DNA from: JAJYBV01 sp021812265
GTDB lineage: Bacteria; Chloroflexota; Ktedonobacteria; Ktedonobacterales; JACDGC01
NCBI GenBank assembly: GCA_027459525.1
Contig: DAIDIC010000093.1
Coordinates: 1-64,000, forward strand
Direction: 5' to 3'
Length of the DNA: 64,000 nt
Below, one piece after another: positions 7,487 to 16,677 of this stretch. Each line of letters opens with the position of its first letter. Position 1 is the first letter of the stretch. The notes below the pieces were generated by a model. That model was given only the letters and a program-made list of their open reading frames with translations. It was not told the origin of the DNA and did not search any database. A program made the translations under genes and the position numbers.

Positions 7487-9952
7487 ATGACTGCTCTTCG
7501 AGACGCTAACTCTGATGAATCAAATCTCCCCCATAAAAATAAAAAATCTCAGCAGGATAAAAGCAGCGAATACGGCGCTGACGCAATCCGAATTCTTGAA
7601 GGCTTAGAAGCTGTGCGCGTGCGACCCGGTATGTACATCGGCAGCACGGATATTAAAGGCCTGCATCACCTGATTTACGAAGTGGTTGATAATTCGGTTG
7701 ATGAAGTGCTGAATGGCGGCTGCAACCTCATTACTATTCATATCGCCACAGATGGCACGGTCAGCGTACAAGATAACGGCCGCGGCATTCCTGTTGAAGA
7801 ACATCCCCAACGCCCCGGCCTCTCTACGTTAGAAGTCGTTATGACCATGCTGCACGCCGGCGGTAAATTCGGCGGCGATGGCTATAAAATGGGATCCGGC
7901 GGATTGCATGGCGTTGGTGTTTCCGCGGTAAACGCCCTTTCGGATTATTGCCGCGTTGAAGTAAAACGCAACGGCAAAAAATATATGCAGGAATTCCATT
8001 GCGGCATTCCCGTAGCTCCGGTAAAAAGCATCGGCTCTGCCCAAGGCTCCGGCACACTCACCGTTTTCCACCCAGACCTGACAATTATGGAAACCATCGA
8101 TTACCATTTTGATACGCTTGCGCAACGTTTCCGTGAAATGGCCTACCTAAATCGCGGCCTGACTATAGCGCTGACTGATGAACGCGACAGCAACGAAGCT
8201 ACCTATTACTTTGAAGGCGGCCTAAGATCGTTTGTTCGGCACCTGAATAAAAGCCGCGTTTGTGTTATGACTCAGCCACTGCATATTGAACGCACAATCG
8301 ATAAAACCATCATCGAAATAGCCGTGCAGTATAACGACAGTTATTCCGAAGTGGTTTATTCTTTTGCTAATGGCATCAACACCATCGATGGCGGCTCGCA
8401 CGTAACCGGTTTCCGCACCGCGCTGACCAGAACACTAAATGAATATGGCCGCAAAACCAATTTACTGAAAGAAAACGACAGCAACTTAAGCGGCGACGAT
8501 GTCCGTGAAGGGTTAACCGCCGTTATTAGCGTAAAATTGCCCGAGGCTCAGTTTGAAGGGCAAACAAAAGGCAAGTTAAATAACGCCGAAGTGCGAAATC
8601 AGGTAGACCAAGCGCTGGGTGAGGCGCTGGCGCAATTTTTAGATGAAAATCCTTCTGAAGCGAAAAAAATCATCGAAAAATGTCTCTCAGCCTCACGCGC
8701 CAGAGAAGCCGCACGCAAAGCCCGTGAATTGGTCCGCCGCAAAGATGCGCTGGACACCACTCTCCCCGGTAAGCTTGCCGACTGCTCGGAACGCCGCTCC
8801 GAACGCAGTGAACTGTATATTGTAGAGGGAGATAGCGCGGGAGGCTGCTTCACCGGTGATACCCTTGTCGCATTAATCAACAGCCAAACAATCAGCTTTG
8901 CTGACTTGGCGGCTGAACAAGCCGCAGGACGCCGGCACTTTGGGTACACCATCCTGCCGGATGGCTCGGTTGGTGTCGCTGAGTATCTGCATGCGCGTAA
9001 AACTAAAACACATGCGCAAGTGCTGCGTGTGCATCTGGATAACGGGCAAAGCGTTGTTTGTACCCCAGACCATTTGTTTATGCTGAAAAACGGAACCTAC
9101 CTGCCGGCAGAACAACTGACACCAAACAATTCCCTTATGCCCCTGCATGGCAAACTGCTGGAATCGCAAAACTCGGCCGCCGCAGCAACATTTTCTGTTA
9201 CAGATATCACTGCGCTGGCAACGGTTAATCATCGCATTACCGCCATTGAAGCGGTTGCGGTTCTCGAAGATGTGTATGATCTGGAAGTCGCCGACACTCA
9301 TAATTTTGCCCTTGCCGCCGGTGTTTTTGTCCACAATAGCGCAAAACAAGGCCGCGACAGACACTTCCAGGCAATTTTACCGCTGCGGGGAAAAATTTTA
9401 AATGTCGAACGCGCACGGCTGGACCGCATGCTGGGCAACGAAGAAATTCGCAGCTTAATCACCGCGCTTGGGGTAGGTATCGGTGACCAAATTACAATGG
9501 AAAAATTGCGCTACGGTCACATCATATTAATGACCGACGCCGATGTTGATGGCTCACATATCCGCACCTTGCTGCTCACATTCTTTTTCCGGAATATCCC
9601 GCAAATCATTGAGCAAGGACACCTTTATATTGCGCAGCCGCCGCTCTTTAGAATTCAGGCAGGCAAAGAACGCCACTATGTTTATTCTGATGAAGAGCGC
9701 GACACAAAACTAAAAGAATTAAGCGTAAAATTTAAAAATATCCCGGTAAATCGCTATAAAGGACTGGGGGAAATGGATCCTGAAGAACTTTGGAACACCA
9801 CCATGAACCCGGCAACCCGCGTTATGCTAAAAGTTTCTATTGAAGACGCCAGCCACGCCGATGAAACATTCAGCATGCTGATGGGCGATGAAGTCGCTCC
9901 GCGCCGCAGATTCATTGAAACACATGCGCGCAGCGCCACACTGGATATTTAA
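7487..9952 (+). CDS. gyrB: DNA gyrase subunit B precursor containing an intein
   Basis: ATPase subunit of DNA gyrase, which supercoils DNA together with GyrA. The GHKL ATPase domain shows DNSVDEVLNG, DNGRGIPV and GLHGVGVSAVNALS. The Toprim domain shows EGDSAGG and DADVDGSHIRTLL, and the C terminus carries NRYKGLGEMDPEELW. A 164-residue intein interrupts the catalytic EGDSAGG / SAKQ motif; without it the host protein is 657 residues, the normal size. The ATG at 7487 is chosen by similarity to family N termini. GAAAGG is 16 bases upstream, and in-frame GTG 7463 or TTG 7427 are alternatives. gyrA is not in the window. Confidence 0.96.
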   Translation: MTALRDANSDESNLPHKNKKSQQDKSSEYGADAIRILEGLEAVRVRPGMYIGSTDIKGLHHLIYEVVDNSVDEVLNGGCNLITIHIATDGTVSVQDNGRGIPVEEHPQRPGLSTLEVVMTMLHAGGKFGGDGYKMGSGGLHGVGVSAVNALSDYCRVEVKRNGKKYMQEFHCGIPVAPVKSIGSAQGSGTLTVFHPDLTIMETIDYHFDTLAQRFREMAYLNRGLTIALTDERDSNEATYYFEGGLRSFVRHLNKSRVCVMTQPLHIERTIDKTIIEIAVQYNDSYSEVVYSFANGINTIDGGSHVTGFRTALTRTLNEYGRKTNLLKENDSNLSGDDVREGLTAVISVKLPEAQFEGQTKGKLNNAEVRNQVDQALGEALAQFLDENPSEAKKIIEKCLSASRAREAARKARELVRRKDALDTTLPGKLADCSERRSERSELYIVEGDSAGGCFTGDTLVALINSQTISFADLAAEQAAGRRHFGYTILPDGSVGVAEYLHARKTKTHAQVLRVHLDNGQSVVCTPDHLFMLKNGTYLPAEQLTPNNSLMPLHGKLLESQNSAAAATFSVTDITALATVNHRITAIEAVAVLEDVYDLEVADTHNFALAAGVFVHNSAKQGRDRHFQAILPLRGKILNVERARLDRMLGNEEIRSLITALGVGIGDQITMEKLRYGHIILMTDADVDGSHIRTLLLTFFFRNIPQIIEQGHLYIAQPPLFRIQAGKERHYVYSDEERDTKLKELSVKFKNIPVNRYKGLGEMDPEELWNTTMNPATRVMLKVSIEDASHADETFSMLMGDEVAPRRRFIETHARSATLDI
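8846..9337 (+). other. GyrB mini-intein (self-splicing protein element)
   Basis: A 164-residue in-frame insert between EGDSAGG and SAKQGRD. It starts with Cys in CFTGDTLVAL (block A), has block B VVCTPDHLFML with its His, block F VYDLEVADTHNFAL, and block G GVFVHN ending in His-Asn; the next host residue is Ser. These are the residues needed for splicing: Cys1, block-B His, terminal Asn and Ser+1. At this size there is no room for a homing endonuclease, so it is a natural mini-intein. The site and sequence style match the GyrB intein of cyanobacteria such as Synechocystis. Splicing is needed for the host to regain its Toprim catalytic motif. Confidence 0.95.
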
Positions 9953-10101
9953 TTTAGAATATATCATCGGGATACGTTCGTACTGCAGCGGCGCGCGGTA
10001 TTTTCAATCTGGGGAAATACTTCCGAATAGAGGATAAACCGAAACCGTGCGCCGCTTCTATGAGCATCTATACCTACAGACAAAGGAGTCATTTAGCAAC
10101 T

Positions 10102-10353
10102 ATGCCAATGTATGAATATTATTGCGCAGATTGTCAAACAAATTTTGAAACGTTATTGTCGTTTGCGGCAATGCAAAACACCGAAATCATCTGCCCCAAA
10201 TGCCACAGTCAGCATGTGCGCAAATTGCTTTCCATGTTTGCCGCGCAACGATCCGGCGACGGTGAGTTTGGTGATGGCTCCCATTGGAGCGATTCATCCG
10301 GAGGATGTGGCTGCGGTGGCGCTTGCAATTGCGGCGGGCATGCGCAGCATTAA
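10102..10353 (+). CDS. FmdB-family zinc-ribbon protein
   Basis: An 83-residue protein starting MPMYEYYCADC, the family signature, with CxxC pairs at residues 9-12 and about 32-35 (CPKC) forming a zinc ribbon. The C-terminal tail is rich in Gly, Cys and His (GCGCGGACNCGG), as in many members. The family is named for a putative regulator in formamidase operons; its true role is unknown. AAGGAG is at 10083-10088. It follows gyrB after 149 bases and is probably transcribed separately. Confidence 0.85.
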   Translation: MPMYEYYCADCQTNFETLLSFAAMQNTEIICPKCHSQHVRKLLSMFAAQRSGDGEFGDGSHWSDSSGGCGCGGACNCGGHAQH

Positions 10354-10401
10354 ATTGTTACAGAACACATTTCCATAAAAAAGCGCTGAACACCACAATA
10401 T

Positions 10402-10809
10402 TTACGGCGATTTTTTATGTTTTGGCCCACGCTGGAATGTGTTCTTAAGAAAGCCTTTTCCTAAAATGCGGATTCGCATTGCCTGAATTTCCGTTGCGGT
10501 TGGGGAGCCTTTCGTGTAAATAACCATAAACCGCATACCCGGTTGAATCTGTGTACTATTCAGCCGCGCGCCTTTAAAACCAAATATTTCGGTTTCGGAT
10601 GTAAGCGTAACCGTAACAACCCTGCCGTTGCGCATCCGCGCTGTAAAACTGGATGACTGCGTTTGGAGCACTATCCCGATAGCTACATGGCGCATGCCAA
10701 AAAATTGATGTAATTTGGCGCCGGCTGTTATCCCGCCTATACCAACTGCCACACCCAGCGCAAGCACGGCCAGCTTTGCCCCTAAACCGCCTTTCAATAT
10801 AAGCGCCAT
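10402..10809 (-). CDS. Small membrane-anchored protein, DUF5666-like
   Basis: A 135-residue protein with one N-terminal membrane segment (residues 8-34, rich in Gly, Ala, Leu and Val) and an extracytoplasmic part of alternating short strands (GIVLQTQSSSFTARMRNGRVVTVTL and TQIQPGMRFMVIYT). This strand pattern recalls the DUF5666/OB-like repeat found next to ECF sigma and anti-sigma genes. It ends in a basic tail. It begins three bases after the anti-sigma stop with AAGG as ribosome site, so it is the third gene of the sigma operon. Confidence 0.6.
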   Translation of the reverse strand: MALILKGGLGAKLAVLALGVAVGIGGITAGAKLHQFFGMRHVAIGIVLQTQSSSFTARMRNGRVVTVTLTSETEIFGFKGARLNSTQIQPGMRFMVIYTKGSPTATEIQAMRIRILGKGFLKNTFQRGPKHKKSP

Positions 10810-10812
10810 ATA

Positions 10813-11304
10813 TTACCTTTTCCGCAAAATTGCCTGATCAAATTTCATCGGCTTTTGCGCGTGTGCGTCAATGGATATAGACGAAGCCATCATAAACAAA
10901 ATCAGTGAAATAAACGTTACTGCCAGCTCTCCCCAAGGCGCAACGCCCAACAGAGCGCTGCCATAATCATATGATGAATTTCCCAGCGAACCAAGGTTTC
11001 CTGAAATTTCACCTAACAATGACAAAAATCCGCTGGAATCCAGCGCAGATCCAAGCCAAATACTGCCGGCAAAAAAGACGAATCCGGTTATTATGGCAAG
11101 TCTTTGCCAGCCGCTCGGCGAAAGAATTCCCTGCAAAAAAATCTTGCGCGACACGGCGGCCGATTTCGCCGGCGCCTGAGAGATATATGGCGCAGAGAGG
11201 CTGCTTAGCACATTATTTTTCAACGATTTAGGCGGATCAACCTTGGGCAAACGGACAAACAGTTGATCGATATCATCAAACGTATCATTATTCCAATCCG
11301 GCAT
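10813..11304 (-). CDS. Putative membrane anti-sigma factor
   Basis: A 163-residue protein from the ATG at 11304, which has GGGAG before it. The N-terminal 80 residues are cytoplasmic and polar (DIDQLFVRLPKVDPPKSLKNNVL, similar to other sigma-binding linkers). There are two membrane segments, around residues 80-100 and 125-145. No zinc-binding HxxxCxxC is present, so it is not a classical ZAS-type anti-sigma factor. The assignment rests on membrane layout and position, 123 bases after an ECF sigma gene on the same strand. Confidence 0.6.
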   Translation of the reverse strand: MPDWNNDTFDDIDQLFVRLPKVDPPKSLKNNVLSSLSAPYISQAPAKSAAVSRKIFLQGILSPSGWQRLAIITGFVFFAGSIWLGSALDSSGFLSLLGEISGNLGSLGNSSYDYGSALLGVAPWGELAVTFISLILFMMASSISIDAHAQKPMKFDQAILRKR

Positions 11305-11427
11305 AGCAATCTCCCTTGAAAAACAGTACAGGCTCGCAAACAACATATTTCATACTCCGGAGGAAAAAGAGTATGAAATATACAAAAGCCTCAATTGTAA
11401 AACGCAGCAAACCATTTGAAAGTTTCA

Positions 11428-12015
11428 TCACGGCCGCGCCAATCCATATTGCTGCAACGTTGCGCGCAGCAACGGCTTTGCGCGGTGAAAGTGTGTTTTT
11501 GCCGTTGCTTCCGGAATATCCAAAATTTTCCCTATTTCGGCAAAACTTAAATCCGCCGTATATCGCAGTCGCACAACTTCACGAAATTTTTCCGGAAGCG
11601 CATTGATGGCAGATATCAACACAGCCTGAAGTTCATCTTCTTCAACCCGCGCCTCAGGTGTAGGCTGAGAATCGGGGACGCTTTCCATCCCTAACATGCG
11701 ATCGTCATGTTCAGAGGCAGAATCCAGCATAGAAAACGGCAGCGCTTTGCGGCGGCGCACTTCATCCAAACACCTATGGCGTACTACACGAAACAGCCAA
11801 GGCTTTACTCCTTCTTCCGATCTTAAATCTGCGGAATGCAAAAACAGTTGTATAAACGCAAACTGACAAACATCAGAGGCAAGATCATAATCATTTAAAA
11901 AACGGTATGCAAAATTAAACAGCATGGTTTGATATCTATCAATAAAAAAACCGATAGCGTCTTTATCGCCTTGCTGCAAACTTCGCAAAAGAATTTGATC
12001 CGGCTGATCTGCCAT
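11428..12015 (-). CDS. ECF RNA polymerase sigma factor
   Basis: A 195-residue sigma-70 family protein. Region 2 (residues 10-85) contains YRFLNDYDLASDVCQFAFIQLF and KPWLFRVVRHRCLDEVRRRK. A 40-residue acidic linker follows, then region 4 (residues 130-185) with LPEKFREVVRLRYTADLSFAEIGKIL and a recognition helix PEATAKTHFHRA. It directs polymerase to stress-type promoters and is probably held by the membrane protein encoded downstream. No ribosome site is evident before the ATG. Confidence 0.92.
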   Translation of the reverse strand: MADQPDQILLRSLQQGDKDAIGFFIDRYQTMLFNFAYRFLNDYDLASDVCQFAFIQLFLHSADLRSEEGVKPWLFRVVRHRCLDEVRRRKALPFSMLDSASEHDDRMLGMESVPDSQPTPEARVEEDELQAVLISAINALPEKFREVVRLRYTADLSFAEIGKILDIPEATAKTHFHRAKPLLRATLQQYGLARP

Positions 12016-12166
12016 ATCTATGTCCTATATATCATTCTACGATCTTTCTTTATCATCAAAAAGAGCGGCGTATATCTCACACTTTTCATTAGTTTGGCCA
12101 CAACTTTGCGCGCAAAAGTCGGCAAGCTAATCCATATTATCATGATACTCATAGAAAGATGAAAAT

Positions 12167-12194
12167 TTGGTGAAAATAACACAAGTGGTACAAT
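12167..12194 (+). promoter_or_regulatory. Candidate promoter for the 12252 gene
   Basis: TTGGTG at 12167-12172 and TACAAT at 12189-12194 are 16 bases apart. They are followed by an AAAGGAG ribosome site at 12234-12240. The interval 12016-12251 is a divergent promoter region shared with the ECF sigma gene. Confidence 0.5.
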
Positions 12195-12251
12195 AATAGT
12201 AATAAACCTATAGCATACACATGCAAGTACCTAAAAGGAGCGGCGTATACA

Positions 12252-13595
12252 ATGGAAGACCCGGCAACACCTAATAACATAGCGTATCAGCTTATTCCAC
12301 GGGGTGATAGCATTCCGGAAACGCAGGTCTCCAATGTATGCTCCGAAATTATCCAGCAATGCGCAAAAGCGCTGGAATATTTTCCGGAATCAGATCAGGC
12401 AATATTCAACCGCAGAGCGCAAGAGATGGATGTGAAACGAATTGTATATCTTGCCGGCAAAACAAAAATTGCCTTGCGCATGGTAATCGCCGCCATATTG
12501 CTGGAAGGCGGCAGTATTCAAGAACTGGAAGAAATATTACACTGGATGGATATTTTGCCGCCCGGCGCCGGCGCTTCAGAATATAACGGCATAAAAATAG
12601 CTTTGCGTTTCATCCAAAAATTTTTAACCGATACTCAAAAGTGGCTGCTGTTTACCTTCGCGTTTTGGAGTCCGGCGCCATCCTCAGCGTCTAGCTTGCA
12701 TGTCATTGCTGCCGCGCGCGAAAGCGGCAAAGAAATAGTGGATGCGGCTGCCGCAGAAGATATTGTTCAATTGGTTGTGCTGGGCTTGTTATCATACACC
12801 ATTGCGCCGCAATCACAAACATTGCCGGAATCGTTAGCGATTCGCGAGCGCATTGCCATCGACCCGTATATTGCGCACGAACTGAAAGCAGAAAGCAATG
12901 AGTGGAACACCTATTTGCAAGAATCTGCGGAAACAGTATTTTCAGCCGCAGAAACCGTTCAAATGCAGCTCATTGAATGGGCGCAAAATTTTATTGTTAC
13001 CGCGGCAGAGGATATTGGGGAATATGTAGCGGTGCATACCCATTTGGCGGATAACGCCGCCAATTTATTGTGGGATTTATTGCGGCGCGAAGCCCCACAT
13101 ATACAATTATGTCTGAATTACGCAGATGATCTGAGCGCATTCAGCGAAATATACGAAATAAACTTGGCGCTGATGGCGCCACTGCGTAAAGTGAAAGATC
13201 CCGACGCCGCCGCGCTGCGAGAACACGCGCTGCTGTGCGGAGTAAAGCTGGCTAAACGCGAACACGATCAACAACGGATTATGATCTATTGTTTACAGTT
13301 GGCGGATATCCGCATTGACGAAAACCAATTTACAGAAGCGGAACACTATACCGACACCGCGCTGACAGCCGCTTTAGCCATAATAGACTTTCCGGCAATC
13401 AGCTTTATCACCCTGCGGCTGGCGGCCATTCAACTGCGGTTACAAAAATATCGCGACGCGCGCAACACAGCGATACAAGCTATGCTGGTCGCTAAAAGCA
13501 AGCGTTACCTCACAGATTTTGAGCAGGCTAAAACCATTCACGATCAAGCGCAAGCAGAGCTGGATAAAAATACTGAATCAATTTCCAAAGATTGA
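12252..13595 (+). CDS. Conserved-looking helical protein, unknown function
   Basis: A 447-residue protein, almost all alpha-helix and acidic, without signal peptide, membrane segment or recognised catalytic motif. The C-terminal 130 residues (EHDQQRIMIYCLQLADIRI onward, with AEHYTDTALTAALAI and YRDARNTAIQAMLVAKS) have TPR-like spacing of helices. The N-terminal part has a four-helix look. It has a good AAAGGAG site and a candidate promoter. It is divergent from an ECF sigma gene, so it may be a target or a partner of that system, but no function is claimed. Confidence 0.6.
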   Translation: MEDPATPNNIAYQLIPRGDSIPETQVSNVCSEIIQQCAKALEYFPESDQAIFNRRAQEMDVKRIVYLAGKTKIALRMVIAAILLEGGSIQELEEILHWMDILPPGAGASEYNGIKIALRFIQKFLTDTQKWLLFTFAFWSPAPSSASSLHVIAAARESGKEIVDAAAAEDIVQLVVLGLLSYTIAPQSQTLPESLAIRERIAIDPYIAHELKAESNEWNTYLQESAETVFSAAETVQMQLIEWAQNFIVTAAEDIGEYVAVHTHLADNAANLLWDLLRREAPHIQLCLNYADDLSAFSEIYEINLALMAPLRKVKDPDAAALREHALLCGVKLAKREHDQQRIMIYCLQLADIRIDENQFTEAEHYTDTALTAALAIIDFPAISFITLRLAAIQLRLQKYRDARNTAIQAMLVAKSKRYLTDFEQAKTIHDQAQAELDKNTESISKD

Positions 13596-13723
13596 CGTTT
13601 ACGGAAAACTTTGCGTATGATACTATTAATACTTGCCGCTTCAATAGCGATAAATATTTTGGGCGCCTGCCGATACACAATAAGCCGGCAGCCGTATTTT
13701 TAACCACAAAACAGGTACGCAAC

Positions 13724-15496
13724 ATGGCGGAAATTACTTCAGGGGTTTTACTTAGCCGAAGGAACAAACCCATTGGGAAAAATTACAAATGGGTTGTGTT
13801 AACCAATACAACCATCGGCGCTTTAATGGCAACTATAGACTCCAGTATAGTTCTCATCTCACTTCCGGCAATTTTTAATGGTATCCACATCAATCCGCTT
13901 AGCAGCGGAGAATCCGGTTATTTTTTGTGGATGCTGCTGGGATATTTGGTGATAACTTCAACATTATTAGTTACCTTTGGCCGCATTTCAGATATGTTTG
14001 GCAGAGTCCGGCTGTATAATTTAGGATTTGCTATTTTTTCGGGAGCAAGTTTACTGCTGGCGCTTGTCCCGAGTACGGGAAACACCGGCGCAATGGAATT
14101 AATTATTTTACGCATTGTGCAAGCGGTTGGGTCGGGATTTCTGCTTGCCAACAGCGCCGCACTGATTACCGACGCATTTCCTGCCAACCAAAGAGGTATG
14201 GCGCTGGGAATAAATCAAATCGCCGCAATTGGCGGTTCTTTTATTGGATTAATATTAGGCGGTATATTATCTGTCATTAATTGGCGATTCGTGTTTTTAG
14301 TCAGTGTTCCGGTTGGTGTGGCCGGAACCATATGGGCCTACGCCAACTTGCGCGAACTGGCAGTTATCCGCAAAAGCCAAAAGATCGACTGGCTGGGTAA
14401 TCTTACTTTCGCCGCAGGGTTAACCATCCTTTTACTGGGAATAACCTATTGAATAGAACCATATGGAACCAGCTCACAGGGATGGGCCAATCCTTGGGTG
14501 ATAGCAGCGCTGACCGGCGGAATTGCCCTGTTAATTTTATTTATATTTATTGAACTGAATGCAGAAGATCCTATGTTTCACTTAGGATTATTTAAAATTC
14601 GGATGTTTGCCGCGGGTAATATTGCCGGATTTTTATCTAGTTTGGCGCGCGGCGGTCTGCAGTTTATGCTTGTCATTTGGCTGCAAGGCATTTGGCTGCC
14701 TCTGCACGGATACAGTTACGATCAAACACCTTTATGGGCCGGAATTTTCATCACTCCTCTTTTAGTAGGTTTTTTTGTGATGGGTCCAATAAGCGGATAT
14801 CTTTCCGATCATTTCGGCTCCCGGATATTTGCCAGCGCCGGATTATTTATTCAAGCGGCAGGATTCTTGCTGCTGACGTTTTTACCGGCAAATTTCAATT
14901 ATCCATTATTTGGTCTGTTGCTATTTTTACTCGGCTGCGGCTCGGGATTATTTGCTTCCCCAAATACCTCATCAATCATGGGCAGTGTGCCGGCAAATAC
15001 ACGCGGTGTTTCTTCCGGCATGCGCGCAACCTTTCAAAACAGCGCATCGGTGTTCAGTATCGGCGCATTTTTCACTATTGTAACACTTGGTCTATCGTCT
15101 GCGCTGCCCACAACGCTCTATAACGGATTAACACAATATGGCGTTCCCGCAGCTGCGGCAAATCAAATTGCGCATCTGCCGCCAACAGCGGCGTTGTTTG
15201 GAGCGTTTTTAGGATATAACCCGCTGGGAGTATTGCTGCCGCCAAATGTAATGACACAGTTAAAAATATCACCGGCAAACCAAGCAACGCTGCTGGGAAA
15301 AGAATACTTCCCAAACCTTATTGCGCAGCCATTCATGGTTGGGCTGCACGCAGTGTTTTACATTTCAATGGCAATATGCCTTGCAGCAGCGTTTATTTCA
15401 CTTATGCGCGGCAAAACCACGAGCTACGACAATGCGGCCGAAGACAGTTCGCAACAGCAAAATCAGCCACAGGAACCGGCCGCCGCTGTAGAATAA
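13724..15496 (+). pseudogene. DHA2-type MFS efflux transporter interrupted by an in-frame TGA
   Basis: Two consecutive frames in the same phase (up to 14452 and from 14453) together encode one transporter of about 590 codons with 14 predicted membrane segments. The drug:H+ antiporter-2 motifs are ATIDSSIVLISLPAIF in TM1, GRISDMFGRVRLYN (motif A) and the GINQIAAIGGSFIGLILGG region (motif C). The reading frame continues through a TGA at 14450-14452 (GITY-stop-IEPYGTSSQGW). Related proteins carry a sense codon there, often Gly, so one base change (GGA to TGA) explains it. It is a nonsense mutation, a sequencing error or a readthrough site. The second half could restart at GTG 14498 but would lack the first segments. 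The chosen ATG at 13724 has a weak AGG site. Confidence 0.8.
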
Positions 15497-15511
15497 CCGC
15501 TTAAAAAGCGC

Positions 15512-15554
15512 AAAACAGCGGAATTTTGCACAGATTTCGAGATTCCGCCGTTTT
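15512..15554 (+). terminator. Hairpin terminator after the MFS gene
   Basis: Arms AAAACAGCGGAAT (15512-15524) and ATTCCGCCGTTTT (15542-15554) pair with one mismatch and a 17-base loop, just after the MFS stop. The run of U is short, so termination may be partial. Confidence 0.55.
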
Positions 15555-15572
15555 GCCTTCAAACAGCTTCTA

Positions 15573-15602
15573 TTGACATTCTTTCGCCAAATATGATATT
15601 TT
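15573..15602 (+). promoter_or_regulatory. Candidate promoter of the metal ABC operon
   Basis: A perfect TTGACA at 15573-15578 is followed after 18 bases by TATTTT (15597-15602). A palindrome follows six bases later. The -10 box is imperfect, as is usual for activated or metal-controlled promoters. Confidence 0.5.
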
Positions 15603-15607
15603 TAAAT

Positions 15608-15636
15608 TAGTTATTGATACTTTGTATCAATAACTA
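15608..15636. promoter_or_regulatory. 13-base-arm palindromic operator before the metal ABC operon
   Basis: TAGTTATTGATAC (15608-15620), a TTT centre, then GTATCAATAACTA (15624-15636): both arms match perfectly. It lies just downstream of the candidate -10 box and about 100 bases before the binding-protein gene, without a following U-run. This fits a metalloregulator operator (Zur, MntR or Fur type); which one cannot be told from sequence alone. Confidence 0.7.
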
Positions 15637-15734
15637 TACACTATTGCGTTGCAGACACGCAGTTCCGCCGGAAAGGCTCCAAAACAGCAGGAGCGCCAGC
15701 AATTATTTATAAGCATTCGGAAAATACACACACC

Positions 15735-16658
15735 ATGCGCATTCACTCCTATCTTTCACAAACATTATTTAGAATTGGAACTGCAGCAATCATTCTTCTG
15801 ACAGTTGTGTTCAGCGGCTGCGCTATTCCCCAACCTTCGCATTTTGCAGGAATAAAAGTTGTGGCGGCAGAAAATATTTGGGGCAGCATAGCGCAACAGC
15901 TTGGCGGCGCTTATACTCAAGTTGTCAGTGTTATATCTAATCCGGCTATCGATCCGCATGATTATGAGCCAACAACAAACGACGCGCGCGCCGTGGCTGA
16001 GGCAGATATAGTTATTGAAAATGGCGCAGGATATGACACATGGATGCAAAAACTTATCAGCGTAAACACAACACCGGGACAAATTATCATCAATATTGCG
16101 TCTGTTGTCGGGAAAAAACCCGGCGATAATCCGCATTTATGGTATAACCCAACTTATGTTTTGCAAGCCATACAAGCCATTACCAACGCCTATATTGCCA
16201 AATCGAGCGCACACAAAAGCGCATTCCAGCAATTTCAATCTCAATATACAAGCGTTGATTTAGCTGCTTATTTCCACGAAATTCGCGCCATTCAAACCTT
16301 ATACGCCGGGGAACCGGTTGGGGCAACAGAAAGCATATTTGTCTATATGGCGCAGGCGTTACATGTTCAGCTCATTTCTCCTGCGGGATTTATGCGTGAT
16401 ATTTCCGAAGGCATCGATCCATCAATAAACGATATGGCGCTATTTGCCAACCAAATACAGCAAAAGCAAATAAAAGCGCTGGTTTTAAATATCCAAAACG
16501 AAACACCGTTAGTTATGCAGCTTGTGAAAGCGGCGCAAGCAAATAACATTCCGATTGTGCCAGTCACCGAAACACTCTACCCTGCCGGCGTATCTTTTCA
16601 AGTTTGGCAAACTCAGCAGTTGCAGGCGTTGGCAGCGGCGCTGGCGGCAAACACATAA
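15735..16658 (+). CDS. Metal ABC transporter substrate-binding lipoprotein (ZnuA/MntA type)
   Basis: A 307-residue lipoprotein: hydrophobic residues 12-28 end in the lipobox VVFSGC. The SBP_bac_9 fold shows VVAAENIWGSIAQQLGG, DPHDYEPT (first metal His), the central NPHLWYNP (second His), and a C-terminal lobe with ATESIFVYMAQ and a late Glu (VTETLYP). The His-rich loop of zinc chaperone-type ZnuA is missing, so zinc or manganese cannot be decided. No clear ribosome site precedes the ATG. Two permease genes follow at 19 and 28 bases and an operator palindrome precedes it. Confidence 0.88.
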   Translation: MRIHSYLSQTLFRIGTAAIILLTVVFSGCAIPQPSHFAGIKVVAAENIWGSIAQQLGGAYTQVVSVISNPAIDPHDYEPTTNDARAVAEADIVIENGAGYDTWMQKLISVNTTPGQIIINIASVVGKKPGDNPHLWYNPTYVLQAIQAITNAYIAKSSAHKSAFQQFQSQYTSVDLAAYFHEIRAIQTLYAGEPVGATESIFVYMAQALHVQLISPAGFMRDISEGIDPSINDMALFANQIQQKQIKALVLNIQNETPLVMQLVKAAQANNIPIVPVTETLYPAGVSFQVWQTQQLQALAAALAANT

Positions 16659-16677
16659 CACATTGAAGAAAGTTATT

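Noticed and set aside
8599..8952. Minus-strand frames opposite gyrB
   Set aside because: They are shadows of a strongly conserved coding sequence and have no start signals.
14450..14452. Reassignment of TGA to Trp or Gly in this organism
   Set aside because: TGA ends several other genes here (for example at 2466, 18442 and in the kdp mini-gene), and Trp is coded by TGG throughout.
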